Source of the DNA: a virus
Strand: one strand, 5' to 3'
Virus record (IMG/VR): IMGVR_UViG_3300009154_000221
Span: 1 to 27,173 of that record
DNA length: 27,173 bases
Position numbers and translations under genes: made by a program
Part shown: piece by piece, positions 21,187-26,585 of the stretch
How positions within the stretch are numbered: the stretch's first letter is position 1
How the letters are laid out: every line of letters starts with the position of its first letter
Notes under the pieces: generated by a model
Databases searched by the model: none
What the model saw: only the letters and a program-made list of their open reading frames with translations
Told to the model about the DNA's origin: nothing

Positions 21187-21193
21187 ATATTCT

Positions 21194-21268
21194 TGGTACA
21201 TCGACACGGTTTCGAACCGCGGACCCTCTCCGTGTAAAGGAGACGCTCTACCCCTGAGCTATCGATGC
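21194..21268 (-). tRNA. tRNA-Val (TAC)
   Basis: 75 nt, acceptor GCATCGA/TCGATGT (G-U at the end), anticodon loop CTTTACA, encoded CCA. Confidence 0.96.
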
Positions 21269-21278
21269 ATATTTTTAT

Positions 21279-21458
21279 TTAACCCCCTTGAGAGCTGTCT
21301 TTAACTTCTGTTTCTCTAGCAATTTTTTCAAACGCTTCATCTTCATTCTTTTGATCCTCAATCATTCTTGGATCAGGCTTACGAAAGATTTTGTCATAGT
21401 TGTTTGCATATTCTTGTTGACTGACACTGTATGGTCTTGGACTAGAACCTTTGCTCAC
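21279..21458 (-). CDS. Small phage protein (59 aa, GTG start)
   Basis: Starts with GTG overlapping the TGA of the 56-aa gene (GTGA). The beginning SKGSSPRPYSVSQQEYANNYDKIFRKPDP is like a small conserved phage protein I associate with T7-like and other phages (SPRPYSV...FANNWDxIF). The rest is acidic helical. Function unknown. Confidence 0.75.
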   Translation of the reverse strand: MSKGSSPRPYSVSQQEYANNYDKIFRKPDPRMIEDQKNEDEAFEKIARETEVKDSSQGG

Positions 21459-21625
21459 TTCTTGTCCCCTTTACCCCCACTGTATGATCGCAAACCTTCT
21501 TGTGCAATCTTAGCATAGCTACGCAAAAATGAACCACGTACATGTGGATCAAGAATTTGAGCGGCTGCAATCTTTACTAGCTTACCGATTTTAACGGCTT
21601 TTGGGTCATAACCTCTGCATGTCAT
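21455..21625 (-). CDS. Small basic phage protein (56 aa)
   Basis: Starts MTCRGYDPKAVKIGKLVKIAAAQILDPHVRGSFLRSYAK; basic and helical, ending in a Gly/Lys/Asp tail. The longer frame to 21703 runs through tRNA-Pro and is rejected. AAAGGAAG Shine-Dalgarno. Coupled to the 59-aa gene by a GTGA overlap. Confidence 0.75.
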   Translation of the reverse strand: MTCRGYDPKAVKIGKLVKIAAAQILDPHVRGSFLRSYAKIAQEGLRSYSGGKGDKK

Positions 21626-21648
21626 ACTATCTTCCTTTGTTAAAAACT

Positions 21649-21725
21649 TGGTCGGAATAGTAGGATTCGAACCTACGACCTCTTGCTCCCAAAGCAAGCG
21701 CACTACCAGGCTGTGCTACACTCCG
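21649..21725 (-). tRNA. tRNA-Pro (TGG)
   Basis: 77 nt, acceptor CGGAGTG/TATTCCG with two G-U pairs, anticodon loop TTTGGGA, encoded CCA. Confidence 0.95.
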
Positions 21726-21729
21726 TAAT

Positions 21730-21803
21730 TGGATGCGGGTGACAGATTCGAACTGCCGATGCACCTGGCTTATGAGACCGGTGTGGTGACCACCCAACCC
21801 GCG
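21730..21803 (-). tRNA. CAT-anticodon tRNA, initiator-like acceptor, odd D arm
   Basis: 74 nt. Acceptor CGCGGGT/ACCCGCA has the C1xA72 mismatch of bacterial initiator tRNAs; anticodon loop CTCATAA; T arm GGCAG-TTCGAAT-CTGTC; encoded CCA. The D arm can only form a short stem with a 3-nt loop, and the anticodon stem has a mismatch or bulge. Could be initiator-like or elongator Met; functionality uncertain. Confidence 0.7.
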
Positions 21804-21807
21804 TATT

Positions 21808-22494
21808 TCACAATTCTGCATAATTAGTAATACTTGGTGGTTTAGCAAACGCATCCACATACATAATCTTACTGTTATCTTTTATTGTTAATTTATTAAT
21901 GTAATTATACACTACTTCAAAAGTTTGTTTGTATATTTCGGGATTATCGTATGTAAAATGCGGAGCTATAGCTGTTGCTATTGCACCTTTGTCATTGTGT
22001 TCGGCAAATGCCCTCATCATGTGAGCTTGCATTGCTTTGCTTCCTGCATACCCCGCATAACTTGTCCATTCATTACGATTGAACTTTACTGCCATATATG
22101 ATATAATAAAAATAATTTTACTATTTTCATTCATTCGTTTTAATGCTTCTACACCCAAAACATGAGGTATATGGCATGCAAGTCTTATATTCTCTTCCCA
22201 TCTTTTTAAGTCAACTACACTAGTAGAAGTAAAGCAATTTTCATCATTTGGATAAGAACCTGAATTGGAATTAAAAAGAATCATATCAACAGTATCAACA
22301 TCTTTGGTCACTTCATTAAATGCTTCTACTACACATTGAACACTATCAAAGTTTGCTTTGATATCATGTGGATGTCCTGTATTGTAATTCTTGTGAGATA
22401 CAATATAAACGTTATGACCATCAGTACGCATACGCAATACTAGGTCATTACCAAACTTACCGGGTTCACCTCCCCCTATTATCACTATGTTCAT
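21808..22494 (-). CDS. Short-chain dehydrogenase/reductase
   Basis: 228 aa from MNIVIIGGGEPGKFGNDLVL at 22494 (GAGGA at good distance). The N-terminal Rossmann glycine motif GGGEPGKFG, a NxG-like NSNSGS, the catalytic Ser region FIISYMAVK and the YAGSK (YxxxK) active site place it in the classical SDR family. NAD(P) oxidoreductase; substrate unknown (sugar or deoxysugar pathways are common for phage SDRs). The upstream ATG at 22545 overlaps tRNA-Ala and is rejected. Confidence 0.85.
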   Translation of the reverse strand: MNIVIIGGGEPGKFGNDLVLRMRTDGHNVYIVSHKNYNTGHPHDIKANFDSVQCVVEAFNEVTKDVDTVDMILFNSNSGSYPNDENCFTSTSVVDLKRWEENIRLACHIPHVLGVEALKRMNENSKIIFIISYMAVKFNRNEWTSYAGYAGSKAMQAHMMRAFAEHNDKGAIATAIAPHFTYDNPEIYKQTFEVVYNYINKLTIKDNSKIMYVDAFAKPPSITNYAEL

Positions 22495-22514
22495 ATTATG
22501 AGTCCTCAAGTATT

Positions 22515-22590
22515 TGGTGGAGGATACCAGGATCGAACTGGTCACCTACTGCTTGCAAAGCAGCCGCTCTCCCAAATGAGCTAATCCCCC
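22515..22590 (-). tRNA. tRNA-Ala (TGC)
   Basis: 76 nt, acceptor GGGGGAT/ATCCTCC, anticodon loop TTTGCAA, encoded CCA. Confidence 0.96.
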
Positions 22591-22664
22591 ATGTAGAAAC
22601 ACACTTGATATAGTAGCAAAAGCTATCACGGATGAACCCGAGTTTAGTCAAATATGTTTTTATA

Positions 22665-22741
22665 TGGTGCCCCAGAGGAGACTCGAACTCCTAAAATTTG
22701 GCTTCTAAGACCAACACGTATACCAATTCCGTCACCAGGGC
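22665..22741 (-). tRNA. tRNA-Leu (TAG) with a short variable arm
   Basis: 77 nt, acceptor GCCCTGG/CTGGGGC, Leu-like D arm (GACGGAATTGGTATACGTG), anticodon arm TTGGT-CTTAGAA-GCCAA, T arm AGGAG/CTCCT, encoded CCA. The variable loop is only about 5 nt, whereas bacterial leucine tRNAs normally carry a long variable stem. Confidence 0.85.
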
Positions 22742-22742
22742 A

Positions 22743-22831
22743 GTTATAATATAACACACTACGAATCTCCTTCTAAGTTATGGACCTAGCGAGTACTCCA
22801 GTTGTGTTCATGTAATGTGTTATATTATAAC
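22743..22831. repeat. 16-bp perfect inverted repeat beside tRNA-Leu
   Basis: GTTATAATATAACACA (22743-22758) and its exact complement (22816-22831) flank 57 bases. The right arm contains the -10 of the promoter below; the left arm starts one base past the tRNA 5' end. Possibly an operator-like or processing element. Confidence 0.5.
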
Positions 22832-22852
22832 ATATATCTATTTATATGTCAA
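22824..22852 (-). promoter_or_regulatory. Sigma70 promoter for the tRNA-Leu/Ala cluster
   Basis: TTGACA (22852-22847), 17-base spacer, TATAAT (22829-22824). It reads into tRNA-Leu. The -10 lies within one arm of the inverted repeat. Confidence 0.88.
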
Positions 22853-22916
22853 CTATCTTTGGATAAGAAGAACTCAGACGTATGATAACCATTTACCGGT
22901 TAGTTATTACAGAGGT

Positions 22917-23453
22917 CTAAGCCGTGTTATATATTGCTAGATCACCATAGCGTTTTAAACTACACTCTATCAATTGTTTATGTTTTTCTACATCCAAGAA
23001 ACCTTTAATATAAAGTGTTTCTCTCATAAAATCTTCCTTTACTCTATGCAAACATGCGGTAAGATTAAGCAGGTATGCTATGGGCACTTGAGGCAATATA
23101 GGAGTTATCCATTCTTTGCCATTAAATATTTCAAGCGAGTCGCATTTACCTTTTAATACTACATGATACCCAGCCGGTTCAGCTTGTGCAATGTGTTTAT
23201 ATTCATTAGATAAATTATCACCGGGATAATAATCATGGTGAGGATTAACTACTATTTGTTGAAACTTATGCGTAAATGTTGTGATATCTATTATTGGTAT
23301 TTGATCTAATAAACTTCTATATTGTTGATAGTTATTTTCTTTACCAAGAACTTCTTTTGTTTCCCAAAAATTTTGATGATAGGTATGTTGATCACCTAAC
23401 TCAAAACTAGTTTCAGTAACGTCTATATCTAGTGGAACAAATAATAATTTCAT
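22917..23453 (-). CDS. Hypothetical phage protein, possibly 2OG-oxygenase-like
   Basis: 178 aa. The middle holds QQIVVNPHHDYYPGDN (possible HxD) followed later by PQVPIAYLLNLTACLHRVKEDFMRETLYIKG, where LHRV and RET could supply the distal His and Arg. That is a weak oxygenase-like pattern without a confirmed metal site. An ATTAAATA box 4 bases before the ATG suggests a late-type start. Otherwise no domain recognised. Confidence 0.6.
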   Translation of the reverse strand: MKLLFVPLDIDVTETSFELGDQHTYHQNFWETKEVLGKENNYQQYRSLLDQIPIIDITTFTHKFQQIVVNPHHDYYPGDNLSNEYKHIAQAEPAGYHVVLKGKCDSLEIFNGKEWITPILPQVPIAYLLNLTACLHRVKEDFMRETLYIKGFLDVEKHKQLIECSLKRYGDLAIYNTA

Positions 23454-23457
23454 CTAG

Positions 23458-23465
23458 TATTTAAT
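23458..23465 (-). promoter_or_regulatory. Late-type box ATTAAATA
   Basis: ATTAAATA then CTAG then the ATG at 23453. Confidence 0.35.
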
Positions 23466-23470
23466 AACAT

Positions 23471-23544
23471 TGGAGCGGGGTAACAGAATCGAACTGTCAG
23501 CATTAGCTTGGAAGGCTAAGGTATTACCACTATACGAACCCCGC
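23471..23544 (-). tRNA. tRNA-Gly (TCC)
   Basis: 74 nt, acceptor GCGGGGT/ACCCCGC, anticodon loop CTTCCAA, encoded CCA. Together with GCC it covers the four glycine codons. Confidence 0.96.
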
Positions 23545-23556
23545 ATAAATATATTT

Positions 23557-23721
23557 ATGTACATATATGACGCTATCACAAAAACAGGACTTGTTATACA
23601 CTTATCAATGAGTGCTGAACATACATTTTACATTATGGTATTTGATATTGACAACTTCACATTGACCATGAAATTCTTCAACAACATCGAAACAGCACTT
23701 GCTTTTATACAAGCACTTTAG
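23557..23721 (+). CDS. Possible small plus-strand gene
   Basis: 54 aa, MYIYDAITKTGLVIHLSMSA...: mixed hydrophobic, ending LAFIQAL. No Shine-Dalgarno or promoter is seen, and both neighbours are minus-strand tRNA genes. Might be real but may equally be chance. Confidence 0.35.
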   Translation: MYIYDAITKTGLVIHLSMSAEHTFYIMVFDIDNFTLTMKFFNNIETALAFIQAL

Positions 23722-23726
23722 TTAAC

Positions 23727-23804
23727 TGGAGCAACGGGTCAGATTTGAACTGACGGTTTTACGGATTTGCAATCCGTTGCATTGGGCCGCTCTGCCACCG
23801 TTGC
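23727..23804 (-). tRNA. tRNA-Cys (GCA)
   Basis: 78 nt with encoded CCA; acceptor GCAACGG/CCGTTGC, anticodon loop TTGCAAA. Confidence 0.95.
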
Positions 23805-24019
23805 ATATATGCTCTGCATCCCCCGGCGGTAATTATACTGCATCAATCATCGGACTAGACGAATAATCCACGACAACATCACACACAGCTTCCACCCGCT
23901 TCCCGACAGGGACCGCTCTCGTGTTGCTAACGGCCTTTCGGTTCGAAGACTACCACCCGTAGTTGTCACACTACTTCTCATCCTGTGGGTCACAGTATCC
24001 GGAGACACCCGGAACGTTC
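23805..24019 (-). ncRNA. GC-rich hairpin-dense segment between tRNA-Ser and tRNA-Cys
   Basis: 215 bases with no coding frame that is not a tRNA shadow. It is visibly richer in G+C than the region. On the minus strand: TCCGG/CCGGA, CTGTG/CACAG, GTAGT/ACTAC and TCCC/GGGA stems in close succession, plus a CC-GAAA-GG element. Such density suggests a structured RNA transcribed through the tRNA array. Identity unknown. Confidence 0.5.
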
Positions 24020-24107
24020 TGGCGGAGTATGTAGGAATCGAACCTACCCACCGGTTGCCCAGTGACAGATTAGCAATCTGTTGCCTTAACCGCTCGGCCA
24101 ATACTCC
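24020..24107 (-). tRNA. tRNA-Ser (GCT)
   Basis: 88 nt with a long variable arm (CACTGGGCAACCGGTG), anticodon loop TTGCTAA, acceptor GGAGTAT/ATACTCC, encoded CCA. Confidence 0.96.
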
Positions 24108-24114
24108 TGATACT

Positions 24115-24191
24115 TGGTGCCTCGAACTGGACTCGAACCAGTAACCTAACGATTATGAGTCGTGTGCTCTAACCAATTGAGCTATCAAGGC
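24115..24191 (-). tRNA. tRNA with CAT anticodon, likely Ile2
   Basis: 77 nt, acceptor GCCTTGA/TCGAGGC, encoded CCA. The anticodon arm CGACTCATAATCG followed by TTAGGT strongly resembles tRNA-Ile2 (C34 becomes lysidine in the host and reads AUA), more than elongator Met. Elongator Met remains possible. Confidence 0.85.
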
Positions 24192-24197
24192 ATTGTT

Positions 24198-24282
24198 TGG
24201 TACGACTGGCCGGAATCGAACCGGCACGCTGTTGGGCGAGAGATTTTAAGTCTCTTGTGTCTACCTATTTCACCACAGTCGC
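24198..24282 (-). tRNA. tRNA-Leu (TAA)
   Basis: 85 nt with a normal long variable arm, anticodon loop CTTAAAA, acceptor GCGACTG/CAGTCGT, encoded CCA. Confidence 0.96.
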
Positions 24283-24295
24283 AAATCTTGTTACT

Positions 24296-24324
24296 ATTAT
24301 ATATCATAATAGATTTGTTGTCAA
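24296..24324 (-). promoter_or_regulatory. Sigma70 promoter for the Leu-Ile2-Ser tRNAs
   Basis: TTGACA (24324-24319), 17-base spacer, TATAAT (24301-24296), extension TTGACAACAAAT. It starts transcription just before tRNA-Leu(TAA). Confidence 0.9.
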
Positions 24325-24333
24325 TGAATTTGT

Positions 24334-24535
24334 AAGTAGTATCACCATCGTTATTGATACCATTCACCCGTGTAATAAAGTCGACCGGGACTCGGTACGC
24401 TACTTGGGATTCATCCAGCTGATACGCCATCATGTATGCCGATCCCACTCAAGCGATCAGCCGGGCATCGAACCCGCAACCTTCTACTAACTCAGTCCTT
24501 CGAAGAAACCTCATTAGCGTGACTTCACTTGCTAA
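24334..24535 (-). ncRNA. Hairpin-dense segment downstream of the methyltransferase gene
   Basis: About 200 bases with no convincing gene. Stems on the minus strand: TTAGC(GTGA/TCAC)GCTAA; CGGG-TTCGATG-CCCG, which mimics a tRNA T arm; GGGAT/ATCCC enclosing ATAC/GTAT; and AAGTA/TACTT enclosing ACCG/CGGT and GTATCA/TGATAC, directly stacked. The regular stacking suggests a folded RNA. A tRNA remnant inside it is possible. Confidence 0.5.
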
Positions 24536-24546
24536 CACTTACAAAA

Positions 24547-25086
24547 CTATTTTTTCCACCACCAAACCAATCGTTCAACTGTTGGAAAATTTTTATTGAT
24601 ATCTAAAACAATTGGTTTACAAACTGATAAGTTCAACTTATTAGTCCATTCATAAAATGTTTTATAACTTAATCTATGTTTAGTACCAAAATTAGATATA
24701 TAATCTTCATTATGACCTATATAATCTAAAAATGGTTGCATTCTTACTACAATATATCCACCGGGCTTGATCCAACTTACAATTTTTTCTACATCATAGA
24801 ATTGATTTTCTACGGGTTTATATTGTATGGAACCTAAACAAAGTGCGATATCTATTGATTCTTTTTCAAAGACGACATCATTTACTGAAGCCTGCATATC
24901 ACTATTTGGATATGGATCAGCGTCAAAGCCAATCAAATTATGTATTTTGTCCTTGAAAAGATTTTCCCCACATCCCACATCAATTACTTTTTGCGGAAAT
25001 AAGGAATTTACCTCTTCAATTAAATTGTAACCTGAATATGTGAATCCACGCATTCTAGTATCATTGTAAATATAAGCTTCATTCAT
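24547..25086 (-). CDS. SAM-dependent methyltransferase (paralogue of 16513-17241)
   Basis: 179 aa. Motif I VIDVGCGENLF (34-44), FDADPYPNSD, then SIDIALCLGSIQYKP and IVSWIKPGGYIVVRMQPF. Clear class I methyltransferase, collinear with the second half of the 16513 protein but lacking its N-terminal ~80 residues. A GATAAATA box 5 bases before the ATG; it begins 15 bases past the end of tRNA-Asp. Target unknown. Confidence 0.86.
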   Translation of the reverse strand: MNEAYIYNDTRMRGFTYSGYNLIEEVNSLFPQKVIDVGCGENLFKDKIHNLIGFDADPYPNSDMQASVNDVVFEKESIDIALCLGSIQYKPVENQFYDVEKIVSWIKPGGYIVVRMQPFLDYIGHNEDYISNFGTKHRLSYKTFYEWTNKLNLSVCKPIVLDINKNFPTVERLVWWWKK

Positions 25087-25091
25087 GAAGA

Positions 25092-25099
25092 TATTTATC
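25092..25099 (-). promoter_or_regulatory. Late-type box GATAAATA
   Basis: GATAAATA then TCTTC then the ATG at 25086; spacing 5, as at 12624 and 7140. Confidence 0.55.
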
Positions 25100-25101
25100 G
25101 A

Positions 25102-25176
25102 TGGCGACTCGTGGGAGAATCGAACTCCCGTAATCGGATAGACAATCCGAAGTAATGACCATTATACGAACGAGCC
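25102..25176 (-). tRNA. tRNA-Asp (GTC)
   Basis: 75 nt, acceptor GGCTCGT/ACGAGTC, anticodon loop TTGTCTA, encoded CCA. Confidence 0.96.
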
Positions 25177-25260
25177 TAAATTAGTAGTAGTTTCTATATC
25201 ACCCATTGAAACTAATAAACATTGAGAAAGAGCTTGCGTAGCAAGATTTCTATTTGTTCT

Positions 25261-25344
25261 TGGTGGAGACGGTTGGAGTTGAACCAACAGTGCCGAAGCG
25301 GAAGATTTACAGTCTCCTGGGGTTACCAATTTTCCTACATCTCC
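25261..25344 (-). tRNA. tRNA-Tyr (GTA)
   Basis: 84 nt with a long variable arm (TTCCGCTTCGGCACT area), anticodon loop CTGTAAA, acceptor GGAGATG/CGTCTCC, encoded CCA. Confidence 0.96.
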
Positions 25345-25552
25345 AAATTAGGATAAGCTACTTGTTTCCACACAAGCCCTTAATTGAGCGGTTACTCTGT
25401 CCATCTCTTTTATTCTATATGTCTGTGTGCAGAGAGATACTGCCTATCAGAGTCTGCCGGGGTAGTTTCCATCCCTGCTCTTACGGTTTTCTGCCACCGG
25501 ATCTCTATCGCTAATCAAACGCTACTTTGACGAAAGTAGTAACGGGATTCTT
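25345..25552 (-). ncRNA. Structured segment between tRNA-Glu and tRNA-Tyr
   Basis: 208 bases with no open frame. A 7-bp CTACTTT-CGTC-AAAGTAG hairpin follows tRNA-Glu, then CGGT/ACCG, GGG/CCC and CTTGT/ACAAG stems. It may be the 3' continuation of the large RNA at 25629-26067, with tRNA-Glu embedded. Confidence 0.5.
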
Positions 25553-25627
25553 TGGAAGAGCTACGGGGAATCGAACCCCGCTTGCCTGGATGAAAACCAG
25601 ATGTCCTAACCGATAGACGATAGCTCC
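25553..25627 (-). tRNA. tRNA-Glu (TTC)
   Basis: 75 nt, acceptor GGAGCTA/TAGCTCT, anticodon TTC, encoded CCA. It sits one base past the closing stem of the structured RNA and could be processed from the same transcript. Confidence 0.95.
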
Positions 25628-25628
25628 A

Positions 25629-26067
25629 TGTTATTAGTTTTGCTGACGCACTGTTTGCTATGCTCAACGGAATTGCCAGCTGGACGTACCGTTTATATAC
25701 ATAGTTACTCAGGGTTGACGTTTCCCCCATGGCTTACATCAGCAAAACTAATAACACTCTATATGAAAACACATTATGGGAACTACATTCGTCTGTCCAG
25801 GACCGTCTCCTGTACCCCGGCTTGTACACCGGGAACTCTGAACTTCGTCATTACTGCCTAACTGCCCGTCACGTTCATAACTTTCGTTATCATACGCTTC
25901 ATGATGTATGTCTTGGCGTGTATCCGTCGATACCCTTATAACCTTCGTACACCCTAACGGATCAGGTAACCCTTAATATGTTTACATATAGAGCCCTGAA
26001 CTTAACAGGGATATATGAATTCTAAATTTTAAAGAACTCTTGCAACTACTCTATCGTTTGTTGCTAT
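25629..26067 (-). ncRNA. Large ornate structured RNA (GOLLD/ROOL-like candidate)
   Basis: About 440 bases without a coding frame, starting at the promoter at 26074. Many successive perfect stems: CCCTG/CAGGG, ATATG/CATAT, GTATC/GATAC, CATAC/GTATG, a GAAA-tetraloop ATAAC/GTTAT, CCCGG/CCGGG and CAGGA/TCCTG. Then an 18-bp TGTTATTAGTTTTGCTGA closing stem (25629-25646 with 25739-25756) encloses nested CTATG/CATAG and AACGG/CCGTT. It abuts tRNA-Glu. GOLLD and ROOL RNAs are giant phage-borne RNAs near tRNAs; the class assignment is a hypothesis. Confidence 0.6.
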
Positions 26068-26073
26068 GTGTCT

Positions 26074-26102
26074 ATTATAACACCTTTACCATTTATTGTC
26101 AA
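26074..26102 (-). promoter_or_regulatory. Consensus sigma70 promoter for the structured RNA
   Basis: TTGACA, 17-base spacer, TATAAT, extension TTGACAATAAAT; start expected near 26067. Confidence 0.92.
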
Positions 26103-26155
26103 ATTCTTTTTTGTGTCTCTGTGTCCGAGAACTTGTTCAATCAATCTAAGTATCT

Positions 26156-26184
26156 ATTATAGCACCAACTTGATTTATTGTCAA
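26156..26184 (-). promoter_or_regulatory. Second, tandem sigma70 promoter
   Basis: TTGACA (26184-26179), 17-base spacer, TATAAT (26161-26156), extension TTGACAATAAAT. It lies 82 bases upstream of the promoter at 26074 and in the same direction, with nothing coding between, so the structured RNA and tRNA-Glu appear to have two starts. Confidence 0.9.
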
Positions 26185-26219
26185 ACTTTGTGTTGTTGTA
26201 TTTTTACAACACCTGTTAT

Positions 26220-26294
26220 TGGTCCGGCGTAAGGGAATCGAACCCCTATAAACACTTTAGAAGAATGTTGTCCTATCCGTTGAACGAACGCCAG
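26220..26294 (-). tRNA. tRNA-Arg (TCT)
   Basis: 75 nt, acceptor CTGGCGT/ACGCCGG, anticodon loop CTTCTAA, encoded CCA. Confidence 0.95.
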
Positions 26295-26315
26295 ATATAT
26301 TTCTTACTTGTCTCT

Positions 26316-26344
26316 ATTATAGAGGATTGTTGATTTGTTGTCAA
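26316..26344 (-). promoter_or_regulatory. Sigma70 promoter for tRNA-Arg
   Basis: TTGACA (26344-26339), 17-base spacer, TATAAT (26321-26316), extension TTGACAACAAAT, immediately before tRNA-Arg. Confidence 0.9.
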
Positions 26345-26365
26345 GTTTGACAACAACTATTTGAA

Positions 26366-26441
26366 TGGCTCCTCAAGATGGGATCGAACCACCGACATTC
26401 TGATTAACAGTCAGACGCAACTACCGCTGTGCTATTGAGGA
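26366..26441 (-). tRNA. tRNA-Asn (GTT)
   Basis: 76 nt, acceptor TCCTCAA/TTGAGGA, anticodon loop CTGTTAA, encoded CCA. Confidence 0.96.
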
Positions 26442-26448
26442 ATATTTT

Positions 26449-26524
26449 TGGTGCCCACACCATGATTCGAACACGGCACCTACGCATTACAAGTGCGTTG
26501 CTCTACCAAATGAGCTATGTGGGC
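26449..26524 (-). tRNA. tRNA-Thr (TGT)
   Basis: 76 nt, acceptor GCCCACA/TGTGGGC, anticodon loop CTTGTAA, encoded CCA. Confidence 0.96.
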
Positions 26525-26555
26525 TTGTGTCTTACGACATGTTTATTTAACAGCT

Positions 26556-26584
26556 ATTGTATCATAGGAAAACTTTTATGTCAA
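26556..26584 (-). promoter_or_regulatory. Sigma70 promoter for tRNA-Thr/Asn
   Basis: TTGACA (26584-26579), 17-base spacer, TACAAT (26561-26556). The -35 ends two bases past the stop of the HNH gene (26586). Confidence 0.85.
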
Positions 26585-26585
26585 C

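Noticed and set aside
20437-21207. 256-aa version of the Methyltransf_24 protein
   Set aside because: The extra N-terminus is read through tRNA-Gly; the ATG at 21090 has a late-type box at the usual spacing.
23847-24101. Minus-strand frame of 84 aa
   Set aside because: It begins inside tRNA-Ser and runs through a hairpin-dense segment; composition is Arg/Ser-rich, as in antisense or RNA-gene shadows.
24185-24448. Minus-strand frame of 87 aa crossing a promoter and tRNA-Leu
   Set aside because: The frame includes a consensus promoter and a complete tRNA gene, so it is a chance open frame.
24455-24535. A further tRNA gene suggested by a T-arm-like CGGG-TTCGATG-CCCG
   Set aside because: I found no matching acceptor stem, no CCA and only a wobble-rich possible anticodon stem; at best a relic.
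25515-25941. Open frames over the structured RNA and tRNA-Glu
   Set aside because: They cross tRNA-Glu or the stems, have no Shine-Dalgarno and show no protein-like composition.
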